From the NCBI RefSeq assembly GCF_900107045.1, contig NZ_FNON01000011.1:1-64000 (forward strand): a DNA stretch of 64,000 nucleotides, read 5' to 3'. Numbering within the stretch: position 1 is the first letter of the stretch; each line of letters starts with the position of its first letter. The DNA is from Amycolatopsis xylanica (lineage in GTDB: Bacteria; Actinomycetota; Actinomycetes; Mycobacteriales; Pseudonocardiaceae). The translations under genes were made by a program, and so were the position numbers. The notes below the pieces were generated by a model. It saw only the letters and a list, made by a program, of their open reading frames with translations, was not told the DNA's origin and ran no database searches. This document shows, one piece after another, positions 16,248 to 25,300 of this stretch.

Positions 16248-17711
16248 TCAGCGGTGGTCCGCGCGGCTCGGGCCGAACCACCGGTCCAGTGCCATCGGCA
16301 GGTCGTAGTGGCTGCCGGGTGCCGCCCACGCGACGTAGCCGTCCGGGCGGATCAGCACCGCGGTGGTCGTGACCTCGGTCGCGGGCTCGGCGACGATGAC
16401 GTCGACGCGGTCCTGCCAGCCGGCGGCTTTCGCGCGGAGAACGGGGTTTCCGGTCAGGTCGAGCAGCACGCCACGGCCGGGGTGCAGCAGGTCAGAGGTG
16501 CTGGTGGCGCGGCCGTCCCTGGTGAGCGCCAGCCGAGGCATCCGCTTGCCCAGCAACGGATGACTGCCGCCGCCGACGTCGTAGCGGATCTCGAGGCCGC
16601 TCACCATCGCAGCGAGGTGACGGCTGACCTCGGGGTAGCCGACCAGCTCGCCGATGACGTCGCGCAGCGGCTGCATTTCCGCGCCGCTGAGGAAGAGCAG
16701 CCCCTGCGCCTGGGTGTTCATCAGCAGCCGCCTGCCCACCGCGTGCCGCTCGTCGTGATAGCTGTCGAGCAGGCCTGGCCCGGCGGTGCCGCGCACGACC
16801 GCGGCCAGCTTCCAGCCGAGGTTGACCGAGTCCTGGATGCTCGCGTTCATCCCCTGCCCGCCCGCCGGGAGGTGGATATGCGCGGCGTCCCCGGCGAGCA
16901 GCACCCGGCCGCGCCGGTATTCGGTCGCCTGGCGGGTGGCGTCGCCGAACGCGCTGATCCACACCGCCTCGGCGTGCGAGATGTCGATGCCGGTGATGCG
17001 CTTCCACGCGTCGGCGACCTCGTGGAACGCGGGCGGCTCGGTGCGCTTGCGCGGCGGATTGTCCTTCTCGCACACGATGATCCGGGTGATCCCGCCGGGC
17101 AGCGGGCCCACCATCACCATGCCACCTGGCAGGCTCTCGCCGATCATCCTGGGCTCGAGCTCGACCCCGCGCAGATCGGCGAGGAACATCTCCCTGGTGG
17201 CCGCGGTGCCGGGGAAGTCGAAGCCGACGGCCTTGCGCACCACACTGCGCCCGCCATCGCAGCCGACCAGCCAGCGCGAGCGGAGCGTGTGCTCGCCGCC
17301 GGGCCCGCGCACGGTGATCTCGACGCTGTCGCCGTCGTCGCGCACGGCGAGCAGCTCGTGCCCGCGCCGGATGTCGGCGCCGAGCTCACCGGCCCACGCC
17401 TCCAGCACCGCCTCCGTCTGCGACTGGGGAACGGTCTTCGCCGCCTGGTGCGCACCGTCGAGCACCCCGAAATCCACCGGGATACCACCGAAATGTCCTT
17501 GGTCGCTGGTCTGGATCTCGCCGAAGCGTGGCAGCAGCCCGCGCTGGTCGAACACCTCCATCGTGCGTGCGGTGAAACCCAGGCCCCGCGATTCACCGGT
17601 GCGGCGCGGAAGCCGTTCGAGGACGATGACCCCGACCCCGGCCAGGCGCAGTTCCCCGGCGAGCATGAGGCCTGCGGGCCCCGCGCCTGCGATGACGACT
17701 GGCGCATCCAT
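16248..17711 (-). CDS. FAD-dependent aromatic oxygenase (PgaE/UrdE-like)
   Basis: The 487-aa protein has the three flavoprotein-hydroxylase signatures: VVIAGAGPAGLMLAGELRLAG (residues 5-25), LVGCDGGRSVVRKAVGF (DG motif, near 150) and VLLAGDAAHIHLPAGGQGMN (GD motif, near 275). A thioredoxin-like C-terminal domain follows (residues about 380-487). This full-length form differs from the shortened oxygenase in the fusion gene. PgaE, UrdE and LanE hydroxylate C-12 of the angucyclinone precursor and cooperate with the fused oxygenase-reductase. A GGAGAGATAC ribosome site precedes the ATG. It is the first gene of the structural operon. Confidence 0.95.
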   Translation of the reverse strand: MDAPVVIAGAGPAGLMLAGELRLAGVGVIVLERLPRRTGESRGLGFTARTMEVFDQRGLLPRFGEIQTSDQGHFGGIPVDFGVLDGAHQAAKTVPQSQTEAVLEAWAGELGADIRRGHELLAVRDDGDSVEITVRGPGGEHTLRSRWLVGCDGGRSVVRKAVGFDFPGTAATREMFLADLRGVELEPRMIGESLPGGMVMVGPLPGGITRIIVCEKDNPPRKRTEPPAFHEVADAWKRITGIDISHAEAVWISAFGDATRQATEYRRGRVLLAGDAAHIHLPAGGQGMNASIQDSVNLGWKLAAVVRGTAGPGLLDSYHDERHAVGRRLLMNTQAQGLLFLSGAEMQPLRDVIGELVGYPEVSRHLAAMVSGLEIRYDVGGGSHPLLGKRMPRLALTRDGRATSTSDLLHPGRGVLLDLTGNPVLRAKAAGWQDRVDVIVAEPATEVTTTAVLIRPDGYVAWAAPGSHYDLPMALDRWFGPSRADHR

Positions 17712-17791
17712 GTATCTCTCCTCTGCTGGCGCTGAAACAGCGTGGATTCGACCCCGGGATCCGGGCAGACGTTTTACGGGAATCTGCTGAA

Positions 17792-17821
17792 ATCATTCTT
17801 CGCGAGCCGGGCACGCGTCAA
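17792..17821 (-). promoter_or_regulatory. Candidate promoter of the angucycline operon
   Basis: In the 214-bp space between the regulator stop and the first structural gene, the minus strand has TTGACG (17821-17816), 18 bp, then AATGAT (17797-17792). An imperfectly placed inverted repeat TGACG-GCAG-CGTCA lies upstream at 17877-17890 and could be a regulator site. Both are read by eye only. Confidence 0.4.
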
Positions 17822-17925
17822 GAACCCCAGGCCACAGAGATATACAAAAGACTGCAAAGTGCTTCGATTAACCGCATGACGGCAGCGTCAGGGAATCGAC
17901 AAATAAATGGCAAGAATACGCGGAC

Positions 17926-18624
17926 TCAACGTCCACTTAGGACATCCGAATCGGCGGCGAACGAGAAACCCACCCCGCGCACGGTGCGGATCCAGCGGGT
18001 CGAGCCGAGCTTGCGCCGCAGCACGCTGATATGCGTGTCGACCGTGCGGCTCACCTTCGTGCCCTTGGTGTACGTCATCGGGTCACCCCAGATCTCGGCC
18101 ATCAGCTGACGGCGCGAGAACACCACACCCGGCTCACTGGCCAACCGGTGCAGCAGGTCGAACTCCTTGCGTGTCATCTCGACGGCGTTGCCCTCGAGAT
18201 GCACGCCGCGGGTGGCGGTATTGATGCGTAGCGCCCCTTGCACGACAAGCGGTTCGGCGAGCTCGGCCTGCCCGCGCACGCGGCGCATGACGGCCTCGAT
18301 CCTGGCGGTCAACTCCCAGAACCCGCACGGCTTGTCGACGCAGTCGTCGGCGCCCGCCTGCAGGCCGAGCACGCGATCGGTCTCGGTACGGCGCTCGGTG
18401 AAGGCGATGATCGGCGTGTCGCAGGCGCGGCGCATCCGGCGGCACAGCTCCAGCCCGCTCATATCGGCCAGCCCCAGGTCGAGCAGCACCATGTCCGTTT
18501 CACACTGCATTTCCAGCGCCCGGATACCACTGGTCACGGCGACGACCTGATGTCCGGACCGCCGCAGCCCGTCGACCGGTATCGCCTCGATTTCTTCTTC
18601 CCCTTCCACAACCAGCAGACGCAT
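17926..18624 (-). CDS. Atypical OmpR/PhoB-type response regulator (LanI/JadR1-like activator)
   Basis: The 232-aa protein has an N-terminal receiver domain (residues 1-120) and a winged-helix DNA-binding domain (about 130-228) ending WIRTVRGVGFSF. Asp49 (MVLLDLGLADM), Thr76 and Lys98 are kept. The acidic pocket that binds magnesium, normally E-D-D, reads E7-G8-E9, so phosphorylation is doubtful. JadR1, LanI, LndI and UrdK, the pathway activators of angucycline clusters, are receivers of this altered type; some respond to pathway products instead of phosphate. No sensor kinase is adjacent. The start at 18624 was chosen because homologs start MRxLVVE at this point; upstream in-frame sequence to 18816 contains the promoter. 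Confidence 0.92.
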   Translation of the reverse strand: MRLLVVEGEEEIEAIPVDGLRRSGHQVVAVTSGIRALEMQCETDMVLLDLGLADMSGLELCRRMRRACDTPIIAFTERRTETDRVLGLQAGADDCVDKPCGFWELTARIEAVMRRVRGQAELAEPLVVQGALRINTATRGVHLEGNAVEMTRKEFDLLHRLASEPGVVFSRRQLMAEIWGDPMTYTKGTKVSRTVDTHISVLRRKLGSTRWIRTVRGVGFSFAADSDVLSGR

Positions 18625-18731
18625 TCGCAACCCCCATTTAACGAAACAACCCCAGAGCGCGCGCACGAAAGAGAAGATTTGCCTCGTGGATTGAACGACT
18701 AGCCGGGTGCAACGCGCGTTGTCACAGTTCG

Positions 18732-18759
18732 ACCATAACAGAACCTGACAAACTGTCAA
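18732..18759 (-). promoter_or_regulatory. Strong sigma-70-type promoter of the pathway regulator
   Basis: Minus strand TTGACA (18759-18754) and TATGGT (18737-18732), 16 bp apart, the best consensus promoter seen in the window. A palindrome TGACA-AAC-TGTCA (18746-18758) overlaps the -35 box, and a second palindrome CAACGCGCGTTG (18710-18721) covers the expected transcription start. Both are candidate operator sites. The leader to the ATG at 18624 is about 100 nt. Confidence 0.65.
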
Positions 18760-18788
18760 CCTGATTGGACGCCGTTGGACAGGGTGTT

Positions 18789-19991
18789 TCAGGCACACTT
18801 GAAACCGTCGGCACACAGGTGTGCTTCACACTGGTCGCCCGCGAAGTCCTTGACCTGACGGGAACGCAGGTGCCGGTGCAGCCGGAGCAGGCTGCGTATT
18901 TCCGCGCGCGCGGTGGACGCCTCCTGCGCGGATCCGGGCAGCAGCGCGCGATCCGGCCCGACATAGAGCTTCGGCGCGCCGGTGACGCTGAGCCGTTCGG
19001 TCGCCGCCAGCCAGCACGCCAGTGTGATCTGCTCGCGATCGCCAGCCGCCTCGGTTTCGGCATGGCGCCGCGCGCGTTCCAGCAGTTCCGGCGAAGCCCA
19101 GGCGTCGTGCAGAAAGCCAATGGAGTCCCGGATCTCGACGACCCGCCGGTGCAGCCGTTCCCACTGGTGGCGGGTCGCCACGGCGTCACGCAGCCACGAC
19201 GGCGGCGGATCGGTCGCCAGCTCGGGGGTGGCCTCGCGCAACCGGCGCCACAACGGATAGACCCGCGTGCGGCGGCACCAATAGACCATCGCGACGCGGA
19301 CGGGTTCGAGCGCGGCCACGACACAACCCAATGGCACGGCGATGAACCAGACGCTGCTCAGGATGAACGCGGCACGCCCCCAGCCGGGCGGCACCTCGGT
19401 GGTCACCCGCTGCAGCGTGCGGATGGCGACGAACGGGATCTGGGCCGCGTTCCCGAGCGCGATCATCGCCAGCCCGGCGACCAGCGTCCGCGCTTTCACC
19501 AAAGCCAGGTGGCACCAGAGGGTCCAGGTCATCAGCACCACGGAGCCGACCAGATAAATCGCTGAGAACAAGGCATACGCCGTGAACGGGATATCCCCGG
19601 ACGGCTTCGGGTTGAACCTGCCTTCCGGTTCGCACAGCGCGTACGCCGCCGTCATCGCGCACGCCGTCACCGCGGCCCAGGCGATCCGGGCGGTCCGGCT
19701 CCGCCCCTCCGGGGCGGGATTCGCCAGCCGCAGCACGAATTCGAGCATGATCGCCGTGACCAGTATCCCCCACAGCCCCTGGACGAGGTTGTTGAGCTGG
19801 GGGTCCCCGCTCAGCCGGTTGATCGTCGCGCCGACCGAGGACTGGATGACCACCGAGCCCAGCGCGAACGCCGCGAGCACGAACCACAGCGGCCGCTGGC
19901 GCGCGTCGCGGAGCATGGCCGGGGTACGCAGGATCAGCACACACCACACCACCACGAGGATCAGCCGCCGCGCCGCTTCCTCGAATGTCAT
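18789..19991 (-). CDS. Membrane protein with soluble C-terminus (MAB_1171c-like)
   Basis: The 400-aa protein has about seven hydrophobic segments in residues 5-245, for example LILVVVWCVLILRTPAML, FVLAAFALGSVVIQSSVGA, WGILVTAIMLEFVL and FILSSVWFIAVPLGCVVAAL. A charged cytoplasmic tail of about 150 residues follows. It resembles the actinobacterial MAB_1171c-like membrane family (named from memory), which commonly sits with an XRE regulator and an ImmA/IrrE peptidase, as here. The start overlaps the metallopeptidase stop (ATGA). Function unknown; a role in stress signalling or transport is only a guess. Confidence 0.75.
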   Translation of the reverse strand: MTFEEAARRLILVVVWCVLILRTPAMLRDARQRPLWFVLAAFALGSVVIQSSVGATINRLSGDPQLNNLVQGLWGILVTAIMLEFVLRLANPAPEGRSRTARIAWAAVTACAMTAAYALCEPEGRFNPKPSGDIPFTAYALFSAIYLVGSVVLMTWTLWCHLALVKARTLVAGLAMIALGNAAQIPFVAIRTLQRVTTEVPPGWGRAAFILSSVWFIAVPLGCVVAALEPVRVAMVYWCRRTRVYPLWRRLREATPELATDPPPSWLRDAVATRHQWERLHRRVVEIRDSIGFLHDAWASPELLERARRHAETEAAGDREQITLACWLAATERLSVTGAPKLYVGPDRALLPGSAQEASTARAEIRSLLRLHRHLRSRQVKDFAGDQCEAHLCADGFKCA

Positions 19992-20464
19992 GCGACACCG
20001 AACATGCCCGCCGCCCGCCGTTCGAACGCGCTGACCGCCGAGGCTGACCGGTGGTAGACAAGCCGCAATACCGTGGACGCGAACGTCTCCGCGAGTTCCT
20101 CCTCATAGCCGGTGCCGCCGGTGACGGCGGCGCATTCGAGCGGCCCGGCGGACTCGCCGCCGGGCGGCAGTGCCGAGTTGTGACCGCTCAGCATGTGGCA
20201 GATCTCATGCAGCACAACATGATCGTGGTGATAGCCGACGATGCCGCTGCGGCAGATGATGTGGTCGGCCACCCCGTCGTCGAACCAGAGCCCGGACGGC
20301 AGCGCCGGCACGTCGACCGAGTGGACGAGCACCGGTCTCCCCCGCCGATCGCCGAGCCTGCGGCATAGTTCGCCGACATTCCACGGTGTCGGCAGCGGCG
20401 GGAGCGCGGCGATCAACGAGTCCGTCTCGGACCGCACCTCGTCACTTTCCCCGTTCACGAGCAC
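19988..20464 (-). CDS. ImmA/IrrE-like zinc metallopeptidase
   Basis: A 158-aa protein with HEICHMLSGH (His-Glu-x-x-His near residues 86-90), the gluzincin zinc-binding helix. A downstream acidic segment EEELAETFASTVL matches the ImmA/IrrE pattern E-x-E-A-[ND]-x-F-A, with its Glu as likely third ligand. Such peptidases commonly cleave a partner XRE repressor. The XRE gene is 23 bases upstream and the membrane gene overlaps downstream. The GTG start at 20464 follows GAAGGACGGGGAT. The repressor-cleavage role is inference from the pairing. Confidence 0.82.
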   Translation of the reverse strand: MLVNGESDEVRSETDSLIAALPPLPTPWNVGELCRRLGDRRGRPVLVHSVDVPALPSGLWFDDGVADHIICRSGIVGYHHDHVVLHEICHMLSGHNSALPPGGESAGPLECAAVTGGTGYEEELAETFASTVLRLVYHRSASAVSAFERRAAGMFGVA

Positions 20465-20487
20465 ATCCCCGTCCTTCGGTGTGGTGC

Positions 20488-20889
20488 TTAGCGGGCCCGG
20501 CGCTCCTCGCGTTCGGTCACGATCTGGATGGCGGCCCTGATCGCGTCCATCTGCGCCGGGTCGAACGTGGCGAACCGGGCGGCCAGCGCCTGCACGGAAT
20601 CCTGGTGCTCGCCGGTCTCGTCCGATGGCTGGAAGAACGACACCGGCTTGCCGAAGAACCGGGCGAGCAGGCGGGTGGTCCGGTCGGTCAGGTTGTCCGC
20701 GGTGCCGTTCAGGATGTTGTGCACATGCCCGTGCGAAATGGTCTCGCCGTCGTTGGCGAGCGCGATATCCGCGGAGATCCGCCGAACACCGGGCACGCCG
20801 CGGCGGCCGTACTTGGCCACCAGCAGATCGCGCACGACACGGCCCAGCGCCTCGCCCCGCGAAGCCGGGTCCGCGACATGTCCATTCAC
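20488..20889 (-). CDS. XRE-family HTH regulator
   Basis: A 133-aa protein. A helix-turn-helix domain covers residues 15-80: RRISADIALANDGETISHGH followed by VHNILNGTADNLTDRTTRLL. Next comes ARFFGKPVSFF, the usual end of XRE domains that pair with ImmA-type peptidases, and a helical tail. The GTG at 20889 is chosen because upstream in-frame sequence to 21024 is low-complexity Arg/Gly-rich and overlaps the likely promoter. It heads the operon with the metallopeptidase and the membrane protein and probably represses its own transcription. Confidence 0.85.
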   Translation of the reverse strand: MNGHVADPASRGEALGRVVRDLLVAKYGRRGVPGVRRISADIALANDGETISHGHVHNILNGTADNLTDRTTRLLARFFGKPVSFFQPSDETGEHQDSVQALAARFATFDPAQMDAIRAAIQIVTEREERRAR

Positions 20890-21020
20890 CGTATGGCCCC
20901 CACGAGCTCCCCAGTGCCGGCGCCCCCAGTAGCGCCTTCCTCCGAACGTACCCGACAGATCATCATCCCCGCACTCCTCCAGATGGTGACGGTCGGCTTC
21001 GTGACGGTCACCGCGTTCAT

Positions 21021-21047
21021 TCATACATTCGAGGCCACTTTGTATGA
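21021..21047. promoter_or_regulatory. Inverted repeat, candidate XRE operator
   Basis: TCATACA (21021-21027) and TGTATGA (21041-21047) form a perfect 7-bp inverted repeat with 13-bp spacing. It sits in the AT-richer stretch between the XRE gene and the regulator remnant. Each arm also contains a -10-like TATGAA/TATGAT hexamer, pointing outward on opposite strands. Confidence 0.45.
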
Positions 21048-21062
21048 TCTAAGCTGGTCGGC

Positions 21063-22300
21063 GTGGCGCGATACCTCTGGTGTGGATCTGCTCCGCTTCG
21101 ACGAGCTGGCCACGAGGGCCCGTCAGGCGTGCGACGACACCGAGGCGCTCACCCTCTTCGCCGCCGCGCTCGCCTGCTGGCGCGGCTCAGTGCTCGCCGA
21201 CTTGCCAGAGCGGCTGCGGCAACATCCGGCCGCCATCGCGGTGTCCGATCGGCGATTGTCCGCGACACTGGCCTATGCCGACCTGGCCTTGGCTGAAGGC
21301 TCGCACGAGCAGGCAGCGACTCATCTCCGAGCGCTCGTCTCTGATGAACCGCTGCACGAAGGTCTGCAGGCCAAGCTCATGCTGGTGCTGGCGAGTATGG
21401 GCAGGCAGGCTGCGGCACTGACGCTGTTCACCGACATACGCCGCGGCCTGCGCGACGAGCTGGGCGTGGAACCGGGAGCGGAGTTACGCGCCGCGCACCT
21501 CAGTGTGCTGCGTGGCCAGGTGCCAGCGAAGACGTCCAGCGGTAATTGCCTGCCGCGCGATGTCCCTGATTTCACTGGACGGCACCACGAATGCCGGGCT
21601 TTGCTCGGCGAGGACGACACTAGCGCGGTCACCGTGATCGACGGCATGGCGGGCGTCGGCAAGACCGCGCTGGCTGTCCATCTGGCACACGCGCTGGCCT
21701 CACGTTATCCCGATGGCGGACTGTTCTTCGACCTGCATGCGCACACCACGGACAGGCAGCCGCTGGCGGCACGGGACGCACTGGAAAGCCTGCTGCGCCA
21801 GCTCGGGGTCGAAGGCGAGCGCATACCCAAGGGAGTAGACGACTGCGCGACGCTATGGCGTGCGCTCGCAGGCAGCAGGCGACTGCTCGTTGTGCTCGAC
21901 AACGTCGCCGACGCGGGTCAAGTGCGCCAGCTCCTGCCCAACGGACGACACAACCGGACGCTGGTCACCAGCCGCTGCCGGCTGCCCAGCGTCGAAGGCG
22001 CGGGTCACCTTTCGCTCGATGTCCTGCCTGAGTCCGACGCGGCGGCGCTCTTCGCCCGCGCCCACGGCAAGCCGCTCGGCGAGGAAACCGGCTCCACCGC
22101 CGAAGTACTGCGGCTATGCGGATTCCTTCCACTCGCAGTCCGGATCGCCGCCGCCAAGGCGCGAGCACCCGTCGTGGACCGTGGCGCATCTGGCAGATCG
22201 GTTGCGTGACGAACACCGACGGCTCAGCGAACTCCGAGTCGGTGACCGTAGCGTCGAAGCCGCGTTTCTGCTGTCTTATCGCTCGCTTGGCAACGCTGAG
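21063..22300 (+). pseudogene. Decayed AfsR/SARP-type regulator (BTAD + NB-ARC remnant)
   Basis: From about 21063 the frame reads RDTSGVDLLRFDELATRARQ and continues through a bacterial transcriptional activator domain to RDELGVEPGAELRAAH (about 21475). An NB-ARC ATPase follows, with P-loop GMAGVGKTALAV (near 21645) and LLVVLDNVADAGQVRQLLP. Three defects are visible. The N-terminal OmpR-like DNA-binding domain normally before the BTAD is missing. At about 22165-22175 the reading frame changes: AVRIAAAKA lies in one frame, and the expected continuation EHPSWTVAHLADRLRDEHRR lies in the +1 frame. After SYRSLG the rest of the NB-ARC/TPR part is lost and an unrelated tail leads to a stop at 22363, overlapping the convergent RHS gene. 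Intact relatives are large pathway regulators of antibiotic clusters. Confidence 0.85.
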
Positions 22301-22354
22301 ACTGATCGAAACCCGATGTGTTCGGTCCCGCCGCGACCGGCGGAGACAGCAGAG

Positions 22355-25300
22355 TCACCATAGGATTCCCGGAGCCCGGAGATTGAGCTGTTGTGGAAGG
22401 AAATCGGCACCGCCCTGTTGTGGCGGCCGGATCACCGGCGCTTGACCGGTCGCCTTCGACAAGGTCTCGACGGCGAGCGGTTCGACGGCGTTGCCGAATT
22501 CGGAACGGCCGAAGATCTTCCCCGCGGTGGCGCTCTGGAACCTGGAGGGGTCCATCTGCAGCTCGAAGGTCGTGCCGATCTGCTCTTCCATTCCACCAAG
22601 CTCATGCAGGTCGACGAGCAGCTTGCCGTCGGCCGTGTAGCGGGCGGAGGCTTGGACGCCGCCATTGAGGTCGAGGCCTTCCCGGAAGATGAACTTGCCT
22701 CCATAGTTCAAGGTCCGCTGCGCTGACCAGTTCGTCGACTTGATCTCAGCGATATCGATGCGGAACGGAATCTGGGTTGTGGTGGCTTCTGTGGCAGCGG
22801 GCAGTTCGGCGGCGGGAAGCGCTGCGGGTTCGTCCGGGAAGAGACTGAGCTGGGTTCCCTTGGGCGGCAACGCCGGCGACTCCACCGTGGGGGTTTTCGG
22901 CGCGGCGGACGCCCCGCCGGACATGCCGGGTATGGCGCGCATCCCGAGCCCTGTCGCAATGTTCAACGCGGTGTTGAAGATGGTCATTCCCGCCCAGAGC
23001 CCGGTGACTCCCGCCTGCGTGTTGGGCGCGTCGATATGCAGTTTCTCGGCCAGCGCGTCGATGTGCCGCTCAGCCCCGCTCAGCAAGGGCAGCCGGTCGA
23101 GCACGACATCCGGGATGAGTCCGCCGCTCAGCTGTTTCACCGGGCTGCGCACCGCGCTCTTCAACGAATGCGCGGCCAGTTCGATCGCGGAGTTCGCGAT
23201 TCCCGCCTTCACTCCTTGGAGCGTCTGCTCGGTCTCCTCCATGCGGTTGAGGTCGAGCGTCGAATCATAGAACTCGTAGCCACCCTCACCTGTCTTCACA
23301 CCGCCGCCTGGTGGCGCCGTGCCGGCTCCGCCGTCCTGTATCGGTGGTTCCGGAGCTCCGGCGTCGGCTTCGGCCGGGCGACTTTGCCCGCCGTTCGGGT
23401 CGATCAGCCGGACCGGATTGTTCCGCACATAGCTGTAGCGACCTGGGCCGTCTGCCAGGCCTGCCGGGTCAGGCGCGGTCCAGCGCGCCAGCCAAGGCGC
23501 GTAGTACCGAGCTCCAAAGAAGTAGAACCCCGTTTCCTCGTCTCGTTCCTTCCCAGTGAATCGGTAGCGTTTGTGGCTGAGGTCTTGCCTTGTCACGGCG
23601 TGGAAGGACGTGGTGCCGAACGGATGGTATTCCTCATAGGTCAGGATCGCCGACGCCTCGTCCAATTCGATCGTGGACGATCCGAGGCTGTCGCCGAGCT
23701 GGAACCGCAGGACGGGAACAGCGCGGGGAACCGGGATTCCGTTGTCCACCGTGGTCGTCTCGACGAGTGCGACGCGGTCCGCGCCGTCCGCGACGTGCAA
23801 GGTCTCCTTGCGGATCCGGGTGGCCCCGCCGACCGCCTTGACGTACAGCTCGGTGGTGCCGAGGTACACCCGGGTCTCGGTCATGCCACCACGGGTCACA
23901 GTCGCCCGGATTCGGGCGCCGGTCGCGTCGTACTGGTAGTACGCGTCACCTCCGCCGCCGAGATCGGCATGGGCCAGTCGATCGTCCACGTTCCAGTCCA
24001 ATGCGGACAGATGCGGCATGGCACGGATATTGCCGGCAGGGTCATGGGAGTACCGGGCTGAGAAGGTGCCGGCTTCGTCGCCGGGAATGCTGCTTCCCAG
24101 CAGGCGGTTACTGGTCGCGTCGATCGAGTGACGTCTGGTCCAGCTGCCGCCGGCTGCGGCGTGTGCCAGCTCGATGAGGTTTCCGGACCGGTCGTAGCCG
24201 TAGGTTTCGGTGTACGCGCGCACAGCACCGACGTCGTTCGCGTGCGGCAGGTCCCCGAAGTCCAGCTCTCGCGGTGAAGGCTGGCCGGTCTGGCCGATGT
24301 GCTCGCGGCCAGTCGCGGTGTGCAGCCGGTACAGCGGGTCATAGCGGTAGTTCCTGACCGAACTCACCGCGGAATTGCGATAAAAGACCGTGTCCTGCGC
24401 GGGGTCGGCCGCGGCGATGACGTTGCCGACCGGGTCGTAGGTATACCGCAGCGACTGGAGCACACCGCCGGTGGCGTCCTTGCTGTCCGCTGACGCCAGT
24501 CGGAACGTGTCGGGCTCATAGCCGAACACCGTGCGTGCGCCGTTGCCGCGTTCGACCAGTATCCGTTGGCGGCGGGCGTTGTAGTCGATGTTGGTGAGGA
24601 ACGGCGTCCACGACGACGAGCCCCGTGTTTGGACGTCGATGGCTTCGAGCTTGCCGCCGACGTTGTAGCGCGGCCGGGTCCGGCTGCCGTCGGGGCTGGT
24701 GACCAGAGTCGGCCGATCGAGCGCGTCATAGACGGTCGCGGTCGTGTAGGCCGTGGTCTCGAGTTGAGCAGTCGCGGCGGTCATCGCCGCCTCCGGCCGG
24801 GTGATCTCCGCGAGCGGCGTCCAGTCCGGCTCTCCTTGCGGATCGATGCCGAGGCGCCGTTCGCTCGCCAAGGGGTTGCCCTTGAAATCGAACTCGACGG
24901 TGCGCTGCACCCCGGCGCCGTCGAACACCAGGCAGGGCCGGGTCTTGAGGTTGCGAGCCGCCGCGTCCGTCACCTGCTCTCCGTAGAAGGTGCGAACCCT
25001 CAGTGATTCGACGGTGTCCGCGGACATGGCGTAGGAATGAGTGAGGCGGCGTAAGGGGTCGTACACCATCCGGGTCCTGGTACCCCGGCCGTCCCATGTG
25101 TACAGCGGCTTGCCCATGACATCGGCCAGCACCCAGCGCTCGCCGGAGTCCGGGCTGACCGCGTGCGCGACCCGGCCGAGCATGTCGAATTCCTGACGCA
25201 GCACCACGACGCCACGCGGATCGGTGGTGGCGAGTTCGTTTCCCTGCACATCCCGGTCCACGACCGTGTCGAGTTTCTCGGCGCCATTGTCCGCGCGGAC

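Noticed and set aside
20893..21062. In-frame extension of the SARP remnant back to an ATG at 20893 (MAPTSSPVPAPPVAPSS...)
   Set aside because: It does not resemble the missing DNA-binding domain, it lies over the XRE gene leader and its operator, and no ribosome site is seen.
22200..22400. Search for an immunity gene next to the RHS C-terminus
   Set aside because: The only sequence downstream is the convergent regulator remnant. Tc-type TcB-TcC proteins aimed at other organisms need no immunity gene, so absence fits the Tc assignment over a contact-dependent RHS toxin.
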